18,422 nucleotides of DNA from JAQGJA01 sp965651535 (GCA_965651535.1 CBFGSX010000020.1:1-18422); one strand, 5' to 3'; positions 7,382 through 14,657 are shown, counted from the first letter of the stretch. Program-made: numbers and translations. The notes: generated from the sequence alone by a model not told the origin.

Positions 7382-7828
7382 TTATTCAATCACCACCAGC
7401 GCCTCGCCGAATTCGACGGGCTGGGAATCGGAAACGAGAATCTGTTTGACCGTTCCGGCTTTGGGCGCCTTGATCGGGTTCATAACCTTCATCGCCTCAA
7501 CGATCAACAGCGTGTCGCCCGCCTTGACGGCTTTGCCCACTTCGATGAAAGGGGCCGCGCCGGGGCTGCCGGACAGATAGACGGTGCCGACCATTGGCGA
7601 GGTAACGGCATTCGGGTCATTTGCTGTAGGGGCCACCGCAGACGCGTCGCCCGTCATGATCGGCGTGTTCACGGATACGCTCGGCGCAGCAGCAGCCACG
7701 GGGGCGGGGGCGCGGTTCACGCGGATGGCGCGATCCTCGCCGTCGGTGATCTCGATCTCCGTCAATTTTGTCTCGTCCAGCAATTTGGCGAGCTTGCGGA
7801 TGGCGTCTTCGTCGATTTTGAACGTCAT
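7382..7828 (-). CDS. accB: Acetyl-CoA carboxylase biotin carboxyl carrier protein
   Basis: AccB carries the biotin that AccC carboxylates and the carboxyltransferase discharges to acetyl-CoA. The 148-residue protein has a short N-terminal helical part (IRKLAKLLDETKLTEIEI), an Ala/Pro/Val-rich linker (about 40-75) and a C-terminal biotinyl domain. The biotinylated Lys is K114 in VEAMKVMNPIKA, and the thumb loop typical of AccB is present (SPMVGTVYLSGSPG, 77-90). GAGGA precedes the ATG. First gene of a minus-strand run (accB, accC, cysteine hydrolase, unknown). Confidence 0.97.
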   Translation of the reverse strand: MTFKIDEDAIRKLAKLLDETKLTEIEITDGEDRAIRVNRAPAPVAAAAPSVSVNTPIMTGDASAVAPTANDPNAVTSPMVGTVYLSGSPGAAPFIEVGKAVKAGDTLLIVEAMKVMNPIKAPKAGTVKQILVSDSQPVEFGEALVVIE

Positions 7829-7854
7829 ATGGGAATCCTCATTATTGTCGGGGG

Positions 7855-7883
7855 ACTATAGCGAAAGGATATGCCTGCCGCAA
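7855..7883 (-). promoter_or_regulatory. Candidate promoter for accBC
   Basis: On the minus strand, TTGCGG (7883-7878) and TATAGT (7860-7855, five of six matches) are 17 bp apart. The start would be about 20 nt before the accB ATG. Just upstream (7901-7920) is a near-tandem duplication GGTTAAGACA/GGTTAACAGG that could be an operator; no regulator is identified. Confidence 0.5.
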
Positions 7884-7954
7884 CATCTCCAGAGAGGCGG
7901 GGTTAAGACAGGTTAACAGGAAACAGGCTTTTTTCACAGGGGTTTGCGACGCCC

Positions 7955-8416
7955 TCAGTCGGGCCGATAGGTAATCGGTTTGATCGGGACGGTCAGTATT
8001 ATGCTCCCCGCGCGCCGGAAACGCAGTGTCAGTGACGCATTTTCACCCTCTTTGAGAGGGGTTTTCACCCCGTAAAACATGATGTGATACCCGCCGTTTT
8101 TCAGCGCGAGTGTGCCGCGCGCGGGAAGGGGCATTTCGGACACTTGTTTCATCGACAAAATACCGTTTTTGTCTTTTTCGATTGTGTGCAGCTCGGTTTT
8201 TGCCGCCCACGGGGCGGAAGCCGCGACCAGCGCGTCATCTTGTCGGGTGGGGTTTTTGATGACCATATACCCGGCCGAGATTTTCGCCGGCGTGGCGCGA
8301 ACAAAGGCACCGGATACCGGATAGGGAAATTCGCGATTCCCGGCGGTTGCCCAAAGAACCGCTGGCAAGGCGGCCAAAAGAACCAAGGCCGGGAAAAGCA
8401 AAAAGAGCCGCTTCAT
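7955..8416 (-). CDS. Periplasmic PCu(A)C-type copper chaperone
   Basis: PCu(A)C proteins bind Cu(I) in the periplasm and help build the CuA centre of cytochrome oxidase. The 153-residue protein (start ATG 8416) opens with a hydrophobic export segment (MKRLFLLFPALVLLAALPAVLWATA). The metal motif is complete at the expected spacing: His77, Met89, His111 and Met113, fitting H-x11-M-x21-H-x-M exactly. Upstream the frame stays open into the terminator of the dsbA-like gene, so the start at MKRLF is preferred even though its Shine-Dalgarno is weak. It lies downstream of the dsbA-like gene on the same strand. Unlike many relatives, no SCO1/SenC gene is adjacent in this window. Confidence 0.92.
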   Translation of the reverse strand: MKRLFLLFPALVLLAALPAVLWATAGNREFPYPVSGAFVRATPAKISAGYMVIKNPTRQDDALVAASAPWAAKTELHTIEKDKNGILSMKQVSEMPLPARGTLALKNGGYHIMFYGVKTPLKEGENASLTLRFRRAGSIILTVPIKPITYRPD

Positions 8417-8448
8417 TCCAATAAGCTTAAACAGAATGGGGTAAAAAC

Positions 8449-8478
8449 AAAACACCCAGCACAAGGGCCGGGTGTTTT
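8449..8478 (-). terminator. Rho-independent terminator after the dsbA-like gene
   Basis: A perfect 9-bp inverted repeat AAAACACCC (8449-8457) / GGGTGTTTT (8470-8478) encloses a 12-nt loop. On the minus strand the stem runs into a T-rich tract (TTTTGTTTTT), 25 bp after the stop of the gene ending at 8504. It probably separates that gene from the copper chaperone. Confidence 0.85.
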
Positions 8479-8503
8479 AAAAGACAGGCGGTGTGGGCAC
8501 ACG

Positions 8504-9496
8504 TTATTCGGAGGCCTTTTTGGCGTCTTCCTCGGCTTTGGCCTTTTGGGCTTCCTCGAGGAGCTTGCGTGCCTCTTCTTGCATTTCTACGGCTTGCTTT
8601 TTCAGCTCATCCACCATTTGCCGGGTTTCAACTCTGGCGGCTTCGAGGTCGGCGGCCGCCTCTTCATCCAGCCCGGAAGGCTGCACAAGGCTGTCCCGGG
8701 TGATGGTAGGACGGGTGGGCGCAGCTGCGGCAGAGGGGGTGGGTTCGGTCGGCAGCGTCACGTCGCCGCGTTCAGCGCGCACGAGGCCCAGCATCTGCGT
8801 ATAGCCGATGGCGCCGGGGATTTTCTGTTTCCCGATGATGAAGAACGGCGTCCCGCGCACGCCCAGCTCGCGGGCCAGCTGCATATTTTTGGCCAGCGCG
8901 TCCCGCACATCCTGGGCGTCGGCATCTTTTTTGAGCTTATCCACGTCAAGCCCGACCTTCTTGGCCAGGCTTTCCAGGCTGGCTTCGGTATAGCCGCCCG
9001 AGCTTTCCATCAGGGCGACATGGTATTCGAGATATTTACCCTGACGGTTTGCCGCCAGCGCATAGCGCGCGGCCAGTTCAGACGAATCCGACAGGATGGG
9101 CAGTTCCTTGAACAGGAATTTGACGCTGCCCTTTTCTTCGTCAATCAGACGCATCAGGTCTCGGGTGGCCTGTTTGCAATAGCCGCAATTATAGTCGAAA
9201 AACTCGACCACGGTGACTTTCGCGTCCTTGGGCCCAACAAAGGGCGTCAGCGGATAGTCCAGCAATCCGGCGGGGAATTGGTCGATGTTCCCGCTTTGCT
9301 CGCGCTTGGTATCCGTTTGTGCGTTGTAATAGGCCTCGACGCTGGTGATCAGGGATTGGGGGTTGTCGAGGATGAACTGTTTGATGCGGGCGTCGATCTC
9401 GGCGCGTTGTGCGGCGGAAAAGGCGCTCTTTTCCTCAGCAAAGGCGGGCGCACTTAAAAGGGTCAGGCACAAGAAGACAGCAAGAAGAAAACGCAT
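8504..9496 (-). CDS. DsbA-family thiol oxidoreductase with C-terminal coiled-coil tail
   Basis: The 330-residue exported protein starts at ATG 9496, directly before a signal peptide (MRFLLAVFLCLTLLSAPAFA, cleavage after AFA) and after GAGG about 10 nt upstream. A helical N-terminal region (about 25-65, possible oligomerisation arm as in ScsC/Com1-like proteins) leads into a thioredoxin-fold DSBA domain. The active-site C104-G-Y-C107 is in VVEFFDYNCGYCK, and the cis-proline loop is GTP (215-217). Unusually, a Pro/Ala/Thr-rich linker (about 247-275) and a strongly charged heptad-like helix (about 276-330, rich in Glu, Lys, Ala) follow the fold. It likely oxidises or isomerises disulfides in the periplasm; the tail may oligomerise it or tether a partner (inference). 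Confidence 0.92.
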   Translation of the reverse strand: MRFLLAVFLCLTLLSAPAFAEEKSAFSAAQRAEIDARIKQFILDNPQSLITSVEAYYNAQTDTKREQSGNIDQFPAGLLDYPLTPFVGPKDAKVTVVEFFDYNCGYCKQATRDLMRLIDEEKGSVKFLFKELPILSDSSELAARYALAANRQGKYLEYHVALMESSGGYTEASLESLAKKVGLDVDKLKKDADAQDVRDALAKNMQLARELGVRGTPFFIIGKQKIPGAIGYTQMLGLVRAERGDVTLPTEPTPSAAAAPTRPTITRDSLVQPSGLDEEAAADLEAARVETRQMVDELKKQAVEMQEEARKLLEEAQKAKAEEDAKKASE

Positions 9497-9587
9497 GGAA
9501 AGAGCCTCAATATTAGAGCGGGTTGGACACGTTGCTCCAAAATGGCGGTTTTCCCTTCGAAAGACAAGAGGGTTTGCAGCAAGAGAA

Positions 9588-9615
9588 TTGACACGGGATG
9601 GCAAGGGCGTATTCT
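9588..9615 (+). promoter_or_regulatory. Candidate promoter for the cyclophilin gene
   Basis: A perfect -35 TTGACA (9588-9593) and -10 TATTCT (9610-9615) are 16 bp apart, giving a start about 47 nt before the ATG at 9669. It lies in the divergent region shared with the dsbA-like gene, where TTGGA/TCCAA (9523-9540) form a short inverted repeat. Confidence 0.6.
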
Positions 9616-9668
9616 GGCCGGAAAGTCTTTTTCGACAAGACCCAACAAAAAGTTAGAGGGAAGACCCC

Positions 9669-10205
9669 ATGATCCGGATCATCCAAGGAGTGCTACTGGC
9701 CATGACAATCGCTTTATCTGCAAACGCTCAGGTTAACACCGCCCCCGCCGAAAAGCTGGTCATGGAAACCACCAAAGGCAAGGTTGTCATCGCTTTGCGT
9801 GCCGATTTGGCACCGCAACACGTTGCGCGCGTCAAGGAGTTGGCCGGGCAGGGCTTTTATGACGGCGTTATTTTCCACCGCGTGATTGAGGGTTTTATGG
9901 CCCAGACCGGCGACCCGACGGGTACCGGCACGGGCGGATCGGAATTACCCGACCTGCCTGCGGAGTTTACCGATACGCCTTATGTGCGCGGCACGGTCGG
10001 CGCGGCGCGCACCAGCGACCCCAATTCCGCCAACTCACAGTTTTTTATCACTTTCGGTGACACACCGTTCCTGAACGGCCAATACACTGTCTGGGGCCAG
10101 GTCGTCGAGGGCATGGATGTCGTCGACGCCATCCACAAGGGCGAACCGCCCGCCAACCCCGACAAGATCGTCAAAGTAACAGTCGAAGCGCCCGCCGCGG
10201 AGTAA
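9669..10205 (+). CDS. Exported cyclophilin-type peptidyl-prolyl cis-trans isomerase
   Basis: Cyclophilins catalyse cis-trans isomerisation of prolyl bonds during folding. The 178-residue protein has a signal peptide (MIRIIQGVLLAMTIALSANA, likely cut after ANA), so it should act in the periplasm. Cyclophilin motifs are in order: FHRVI with catalytic Arg71, FMAQTGDPTGTGTGG (76-90), GAARTSDPNSANSQFFI (111-127) and LNGQYTVWGQV (135-145). AGAGGGAAG precedes the ATG. Downstream are exported SH3 and MORN-repeat proteins in the same direction; the DsbA-like gene is divergent, so two envelope folding factors are side by side. Confidence 0.95.
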   Translation: MIRIIQGVLLAMTIALSANAQVNTAPAEKLVMETTKGKVVIALRADLAPQHVARVKELAGQGFYDGVIFHRVIEGFMAQTGDPTGTGTGGSELPDLPAEFTDTPYVRGTVGAARTSDPNSANSQFFITFGDTPFLNGQYTVWGQVVEGMDVVDAIHKGEPPANPDKIVKVTVEAPAAE

Positions 10206-10258
10206 TTTTTTCCTACACGGCACTTGCACGACCGGTGCTTTCGCGTTTTGATGGACGC

Positions 10259-10738
10259 ATGATCCGCGCCTTTCTTCTTTTTCTGTTTTTTCTTTCTTTT
10301 CCCGCCTTCGCGCAGGAATCGCTGAGTCATCTGCCTGTACCGCGATGGGTGTCGCTGGCCAGCGGCGAGGTCAATTTGCGCACCGGGCCGGGCAAGCGCT
10401 ATCCGATCGACTGGGTTGTCAAAAAGAAAGAGTTACCCGTCGAGATTGTGCAGGAATTCGAGAATTGGCGACGGATACGACTGCCCGACGGCGACCGGGG
10501 GTGGGTGCATCGATCCATGCTGACCGGTCATCGCCGTGTGATGATTGTCAAGGGCGAGGAAGCCCTTTTGGTCAAGCCGCACCCCGAGGCCGCCGCCCGC
10601 GCCCGGCTGCAAAAAGGGGTGATCGCCCGTCTGGACGCCTGCCAGAAAGAATGGTGTCGCCTTCGCGCTGCCGGGTTCGAGGGGTGGGTTCCGAAAAAGG
10701 CGCTCTGGGGCGTTAACCGCGACGAAATTATTGATTGA
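10259..10738 (+). CDS. Exported bacterial SH3-like domain protein
   Basis: The 159-residue protein is placed at ATG 10259, directly before a signal peptide (MIRAFLLFLFFLSFPAFA). An ATG eight codons earlier (10235) is in frame but would put MLSRFDGR ahead of it. The mature part holds an SH3-type repeat with the typical VNLRTGPGKRYPI (38-50), ENWRRIRL (68-75) and GWVHRSML (81-88). A second, weaker repeat lies at about 95-150 (WCRLRAAGFEGWVPKKALWG). Such proteins are common in Alphaproteobacteria and are thought to bind cell wall or peptide ligands; the exact role is unknown. The Shine-Dalgarno is poor. It is probably co-transcribed with its neighbours. Confidence 0.88.
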   Translation: MIRAFLLFLFFLSFPAFAQESLSHLPVPRWVSLASGEVNLRTGPGKRYPIDWVVKKKELPVEIVQEFENWRRIRLPDGDRGWVHRSMLTGHRRVMIVKGEEALLVKPHPEAAARARLQKGVIARLDACQKEWCRLRAAGFEGWVPKKALWGVNRDEIID

Positions 10739-10770
10739 CATATTCCACATGGCGGCGTAATTTTGCGGTT

Positions 10771-11241
10771 ATGGATAAAAAACCGCCCCGCGTTACGCTC
10801 TCCCGGTACGATAATGGCCGGATCATGGGCGTGTTTTTCGTCTGGGATGAAAACACATGGCACAGCGAAGAATACTGGCGCAATGGTTTGCGCAAGCAGA
10901 CGGTCAGCGCCGGGCTTGTCCGTCTGGGCCGCGCCAAAAAGGAAAAGCCTTTCCGCCGCGAATACCGTTTCCACGAAAACGGCAATCTGGCCAGCGAGGC
11001 CACCTGGGTGGATGATTTCAAGAAACATGGTGCTGAGCGTCTTTATGACCCGGACAACACCCTGCGCCTTGAGCGGCACTTCAAGAATGGCCGCCCCAGC
11101 GGGCCCTATAAGGAATTTGATGAAAACGGCGCGCTTGTCCTGCACGTGGTTTACGGTCGCGGCGCGCCGAAGGTCAAATGCGACGAAACGCCCGAAGCGC
11201 AGAGGCTGCAGGAAATTTTGAGCGCGCTCGCGCCGGATTAA
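10771..11241 (+). CDS. MORN-variant (YwqK-like) repeat protein
   Basis: The 156-residue protein carries repeats of the MORN_2 type, with the pattern Y/F-x-E/D-N-G-x-L: YRFHENGNLASEATW, KKHGAERLYDPDNTLRLERHFKNG, SGPYKEFDENGALVLHVVYGRG. No signal peptide is seen. Two starts are possible. One is ATG 10771 (MDKKPPRV), used here; the other is a TTG at 10735 overlapping the upstream stop. Neither has a good ribosome-binding site. Such repeats occur in many bacterial proteins and sometimes carry a 'toxin-antitoxin YwqK' label in databases, which the context here does not support. Function unknown. Confidence 0.75.
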   Translation: MDKKPPRVTLSRYDNGRIMGVFFVWDENTWHSEEYWRNGLRKQTVSAGLVRLGRAKKEKPFRREYRFHENGNLASEATWVDDFKKHGAERLYDPDNTLRLERHFKNGRPSGPYKEFDENGALVLHVVYGRGAPKVKCDETPEAQRLQEILSALAPD

Positions 11242-11257
11242 CCCCCTTTCCGGGGGT
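11241..11257 (+). terminator. Possible hairpin after the MORN-repeat gene
   Basis: ACCCCC (11241-11246) and GGGGGT (11252-11257) form a 6-bp stem with a 5-nt loop, overlapping the stop codon. No T-tract follows, so it may be an RNA-stabilising hairpin rather than a terminator. Confidence 0.35.
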
Positions 11258-11290
11258 GACTTGGGGGGCGTTTTGGGCTAAAAAAGGCGC

Positions 11291-11854
11291 ATGACTCAAC
11301 CGCTCAAAAAGACAGACATGAACGATTTCAAATTTACGCCGAAACCCTCGTACACGCGCGAGGATTTGCTTGCCTGCGGCCGTGGGGAAATCTTCGGCCC
11401 CGGCAATCCGAAACTGCCCGCCCCGCCGATGCTGATGATCGACCGCATTCCACATTTAAGCCTTGAGGGCGGCGCCTTCGGCAAGGGCGAGCTACGCGCC
11501 GAGTTCGATATCACCCCCGATTTGTGGTTCTTTGATTGCCACTTCCTGGGCGATCCGGTGATGCCGGGCTGTTTGGGCGTGGACGCGCTGTGGCAACTGG
11601 TCGGGTTTTATCTGGGCTGGACGGGCGCGCAAGGTTCGGGCCGCGCTTTGGGCGTCGGCGAAGTGAAATTCACCGGACAAATTTTGCCGGAAAACAAATT
11701 GGTGACCTATCAGATCGACTTCAAACGCGTCATCAACCGTAAACTGGTCTTGGGCATTGCCGACGGCAAGGTCGCGGTGGACGGCAAGGTGATCTACGAA
11801 GCCACCGATCTCAAGGTGGGATTATTCGCCAATACGCGAGACCTGAGTGCCTAA
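11291..11854 (+). CDS. fabA: 3-hydroxydecanoyl-ACP dehydratase/isomerase
   Basis: FabA dehydrates 3-hydroxydecanoyl-ACP and isomerises the trans-2 to the cis-3 double bond, the branch point to unsaturated fatty acids. The sequence aligns closely with E. coli FabA (SYTREDLLACGRGEIFG, NPKLPAPPMLMIDRI, WFFDCHFLGDPVMPGCLGVDALWQLVGFYLGW). Catalytic His84 and Asp98 are present with the same 14-residue separation as in E. coli. The start at 11291 has AAGG about 6 nt upstream. The ATG at 11318 would give 178 residues, nearer the 172 of E. coli, and cannot be excluded. It heads the fabA-fabB-fabI cluster. Confidence 0.97.
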   Translation: MTQPLKKTDMNDFKFTPKPSYTREDLLACGRGEIFGPGNPKLPAPPMLMIDRIPHLSLEGGAFGKGELRAEFDITPDLWFFDCHFLGDPVMPGCLGVDALWQLVGFYLGWTGAQGSGRALGVGEVKFTGQILPENKLVTYQIDFKRVINRKLVLGIADGKVAVDGKVIYEATDLKVGLFANTRDLSA

Positions 11855-11864
11855 ACCAAAATAA

Positions 11865-11942
11865 CGTCATTCCCGCGAAAGCGGGAATCCAGTCTGAAAT
11901 TCGGGCCTTGTGCCGCTGGATCCCCGCTTCCACGGGGATGAC
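11865..11942. repeat. Bipartite palindromic repeat between fabA and fabB
   Basis: Two inverted arms, 11865-11892 and 11916-11942, each fold on themselves: TTCCCGC-gaaa-GCGGGAA (left) and ATCCCCG-cttcca-CGGGGAT (right). The outer ends read CGTCATTCCCG and CGGGGATGAC. It is the same repeat type as at 7290-7359. It starts 10 bp after the fabA stop and ends 21 bp before the fabB ATG, so it fills nearly the whole gap. Confidence 0.92.
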
Positions 11943-11963
11943 AAAAGAAACGGAGCCTACGCC

Positions 11964-13196
11964 ATGACCAATCCCCATCTGCGCCGCGTCGTCGTCACCG
12001 GAATGGGCATTATCTCGTCCATCGGAAACAATGTGAACGAAGTGTTGGAGTCGCTGAAAAACTCCACCAGCGGCATTGTCGCCGCGCCGGAATATATCGA
12101 AAAAGGTTTCCGCAGCCTTGTGCATGGCACGATCAAGAATCTCAAGCTCGAGGAGGTGATCGACCGCCGCCTGATGCGCTTTATGGGCGATGGTGCGGCC
12201 TATGCGCATTTGTCCATGGAACAGGCAATTGCGGATGCAGGTTTGACCGAAGAACTGGTCAGCCATCCGCGCACCGGGCTGGTTGCGGGCTCCGGCGGGC
12301 CGTCGACGAAAGCGCAACTGGAAGCGAACCTGACCGCGATGGAAAAAGGCGCCAAGCGCATCGGCCCGTTCGCGGTGCCCAAGGCGATGGGCTCGACGAT
12401 CTCGGCCAATCTGGCGACGAATTTCAAAATCAAGGGCGCGAATTATTCCATTACGTCCGCGTGCAGCACCTCGGCGCATTGCATCGGCCATGGCGCGGAA
12501 CTGATCCAGCTGGGCAAACAGGATATCGTCTTTGCCGGCGGCGGCGAGGAGTTGGACTGGACTTTGTCTTGTCTGTTCGACGCGATGGGCGCGCTGAGCA
12601 GCAAATATAACGACACGCCGAGCGTAGCCAGCCGCGCATACGACAAAGACCGCGACGGTTTCGTAATCGCGGGCGGCGGCGGGATGCTGGTTTTGGAAGA
12701 ATACGAGCACGCGAAAAAACGCGGCGCGAAAATCTACGCCGAGCTGACCGGCTATGGTGCGAACTCGGACGGCGCGGATATGGTGCAGCCCTCCGGCGAA
12801 GGCGCGGTGCGCTGCATGAAGATGGCGCTCGAGACGGTGAAAAAGGCCGTCACCTATATCAACACGCACGGCACGTCGACGCCTGTCGGCGATACCAAAG
12901 AACTGGGTGCGATGCGCGAAGTCTTCGGCGACAAGATCCCGTTCTTCTCGTCGACCAAATCCCTGACGGGTCACTCGCTCGGCGCGACCGGCGTGCAGGA
13001 AGCGATTTATTGCATTTTGATGATGCTCCATGACTTCATCACCCCTTCGGCGCATATCGAGAATCTCGACCCTGCCGCGACGGGCATGCCCATCGTGCGC
13101 AAGCTGATGGAGAAATTCAGACACGAAACGGTTTTGTCGAACTCTTTCGGTTTCGGCGGAACCAATGCGTGTCTGGCATTCAGTAGGGTTGATTAG
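11964..13196 (+). CDS. fabB: 3-oxoacyl-ACP synthase I
   Basis: FabB condenses malonyl-ACP with acyl-ACP and is needed to elongate the cis-3-decenoyl-ACP made by FabA. The start ATG 11964 (MTNPHLRRVVVTGMG) matches the family N-terminus; an upstream in-frame start would lie in the repeat element. The 410 residues carry the Cys-His-His triad: Cys167 in SITSACSTSAHC, His302 in INTHGTSTPVGD and His337 in KSLTGHSLGATG. Lys332 and the C-terminal SNSFGFGGTNACL are also present. fabA is upstream across a palindromic repeat and fabI downstream across a larger fold-back element. Confidence 0.97.
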   Translation: MTNPHLRRVVVTGMGIISSIGNNVNEVLESLKNSTSGIVAAPEYIEKGFRSLVHGTIKNLKLEEVIDRRLMRFMGDGAAYAHLSMEQAIADAGLTEELVSHPRTGLVAGSGGPSTKAQLEANLTAMEKGAKRIGPFAVPKAMGSTISANLATNFKIKGANYSITSACSTSAHCIGHGAELIQLGKQDIVFAGGGEELDWTLSCLFDAMGALSSKYNDTPSVASRAYDKDRDGFVIAGGGGMLVLEEYEHAKKRGAKIYAELTGYGANSDGADMVQPSGEGAVRCMKMALETVKKAVTYINTHGTSTPVGDTKELGAMREVFGDKIPFFSSTKSLTGHSLGATGVQEAIYCILMMLHDFITPSAHIENLDPAATGMPIVRKLMEKFRHETVLSNSFGFGGTNACLAFSRVD

Positions 13197-13203
13197 AAAG
13201 GAT

Positions 13204-13369
13204 TTGAAACGCAGAGCTAGACAGAGATAAACAGAGTTTGTTTTTCTTGATCGCCGCGAAGCGGCTTGAAAACACAAGAATAACGGCCTGTGAGAACTTA
13301 TGCACTCCGCGCGGAACAATCCGCTATTGCTGGGTTCCCTGTCTGCCTCTGTCTAGCTCTGCGTTTCAA
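13204..13369. repeat. 166-bp fold-back (MITE-like) element between fabB and fabI
   Basis: The element has perfect 23-bp terminal inverted repeats. The left arm (13204-13226) begins TTGAAACGCAGAGCTAG; the right arm (13347-13369) ends CTAGCTCTGCGTTTCAA. The similarity continues imperfectly about 10 bp inward (ACAGAG/ACAGGG). The interior has a small GCCGC-gaa-GCGGC hairpin (13253-13265) and no credible gene. It starts 7 bp after the fabB stop and ends 16 bp before the fabI ATG. No clear target-site duplication is visible. The structure resembles a non-autonomous miniature element, but mobility is an inference. Confidence 0.88.
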
Positions 13370-13385
13370 TAAAAAGGAATTACAA

Positions 13386-14189
13386 ATGATTCTCGAAGGT
13401 AAAAAAGGCCTCATCATGGGCGTGGCGAACGACAAGTCGATCGCCTGGGGCATCGCGCAGGCCTGCGCCAAGCAGGGGGCCGAATTGGGCTTCACCTATC
13501 AGGGCGACGTGTTCCGCAAGCGCGTCGAGCCTTTGGTCAACTCTTTGGGCGGCTCCCCAATCATGATCGAATGCGACGCCACCCGCGAAGAGGCCTTGGA
13601 TAAAACCTTTGCAGAAGTGAAACAGAAATGGGGAAATTTCGATTTCCTCGTTCACGCCATCGCCTTTTCGAACAAAGAGGAGCTCAAGGGCCGCTATTGC
13701 GACACCAGCCTCGACAACTTCCTCAGCACCATGCATATCTCGTGCTATTCTTTCACCTCGATCGCCCGCCGCGCCGCCGCCCTCATGAATAATGGCGGAT
13801 CGATGCTGACGCTGACCTATATCGGCGCGGAGCGCGTCATCCCCAACTACAATGTCATGGGCGTGGCCAAAGCCGCGCTCGAGGCCTCGGTGCGTTATCT
13901 GGCCGCCGATTTCGGCGACAAAAACATCCGCGTGCATGCGCTGTCCGCCGGGCCGATGAAGACGCTCGCGGGATCGGCCATCGCCAATGCGCGCTATACG
14001 TTCCGCACCGCCGAGGACACCGCCGCGCTTCACCGCAGCGTGACCCTCGAGGATCTGGGCAATACGTCGGTTTATCTTTTGTCCGATATGTCGGCGGGGA
14101 CAAGCGGCGAGGTGCATTACGTCGATGCGGGCTTCCGCGCCATGGGGATGCTGCCGCCGTGGCGGATCGATGCCGAAACCCAAGATTAA
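13386..14189 (+). CDS. fabI: Enoyl-ACP reductase (NADH), FabI type
   Basis: FabI reduces trans-2-enoyl-ACP, the last step of each elongation round, and is the triclosan target in many bacteria. The ATG at 13386 (MILEGKKGLIMGVANDKSIAWG) is chosen over an upstream in-frame start lying in the fold-back element; AAGGA precedes it by about 8 nt. The 267-residue length and the FabI motifs are standard: GVANDKSIAWGIA nucleotide-binding loop (12-24), Tyr145 in TYIGAERV, and the catalytic Tyr155-x6-Lys162 in PNYNVMGVAKAAL. Together with fabA and fabB it forms the usual alphaproteobacterial cluster. Confidence 0.97.
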   Translation: MILEGKKGLIMGVANDKSIAWGIAQACAKQGAELGFTYQGDVFRKRVEPLVNSLGGSPIMIECDATREEALDKTFAEVKQKWGNFDFLVHAIAFSNKEELKGRYCDTSLDNFLSTMHISCYSFTSIARRAAALMNNGGSMLTLTYIGAERVIPNYNVMGVAKAALEASVRYLAADFGDKNIRVHALSAGPMKTLAGSAIANARYTFRTAEDTAALHRSVTLEDLGNTSVYLLSDMSAGTSGEVHYVDAGFRAMGMLPPWRIDAETQD

Positions 14190-14190
14190 C

Positions 14191-14220
14191 TTGACATAAG
14201 CTATAACCTTCCCTTATACC
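14191..14220 (+). promoter_or_regulatory. Candidate promoter downstream of fabI
   Basis: A perfect -35 TTGACA (14191-14196) begins just after the fabI stop, followed by TTATAC (14214-14219, 17-bp spacer) or TATACC (14215-14220, 18-bp spacer). The start would be about 30 nt before the gene at 14257, so that gene can be expressed independently of the fab cluster. Confidence 0.55.
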
Positions 14221-14256
14221 TATCGTTTTTGCGATTCGGGCCGAGGAGGCTGCAAC

Positions 14257-14649
14257 ATGACCCTTTCCTATTCCGTAGAATTGACGGATCACGCGCTTGT
14301 CTTGAATTATAAGGACGGGCTCAAGGATGTGTTGCCGCTCGACAACCTTGAAGAGGTCAACGCCAAAATGCGCGAGGATATCGGCAAGATCGACGACAAG
14401 AAAGGGGTTAACTCTCATTTTGTCGAGGGAGCGCTGACACGTGCAGGTGTTCTGTTGCACGCCTTGCGCCGGAATGCAGAGGATTACATGGAGTATCGCG
14501 CCTATCACAAAGTGATCATGGCCATTGTGGATACGCGCAGCGTTTGTGCGCGGAGCGGTCTTATCTCCCAAAAGGAACACGCCGAGATCGAAAATCTGGC
14601 GCGCGAGCGCTTTTACGAGGCCACCACCCAGGCCGCGCCGCGCCCCTAG
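14257..14649 (+). CDS. Hypothetical protein (130 aa)
   Basis: I do not recognise the family. The 130-residue protein has no signal peptide or membrane segment. A short beta-prone N-terminus (SYSVELTDHALVLNYKDG) is followed by mostly helical, charged sequence (EEVNAKMREDIGKI; VEGALTRAGVLLHALRRNAEDYMEYRAYHKVIMAIVDT; EHAEIENLARERFYEA). A strong GAGGAGG lies about 10 nt before the ATG and a good promoter candidate precedes it, so a real gene is very likely. A hairpin follows the stop. Confidence 0.82.
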   Translation: MTLSYSVELTDHALVLNYKDGLKDVLPLDNLEEVNAKMREDIGKIDDKKGVNSHFVEGALTRAGVLLHALRRNAEDYMEYRAYHKVIMAIVDTRSVCARSGLISQKEHAEIENLARERFYEATTQAAPRP

Positions 14650-14657
14650 TCACTCTT

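Noticed and set aside
7903..7916. CtrA-type site TTAA-N7-TTAA upstream of accB
   Set aside because: The spacing is N6 (GACAGG), one base short of the consensus, so I report it only as a tandem repeat.
10771..11241. Toxin-antitoxin function for the MORN/YwqK-like protein
   Set aside because: The label comes from database naming of the repeat; there is no partner toxin gene and the neighbours are envelope and fatty-acid genes.
13204..13369. CRISPR-like or riboswitch interpretation of the fold-back element
   Set aside because: There are only two inverted copies, no direct repeats with spacers, and no recognisable aptamer core; a fold-back element explains it better.
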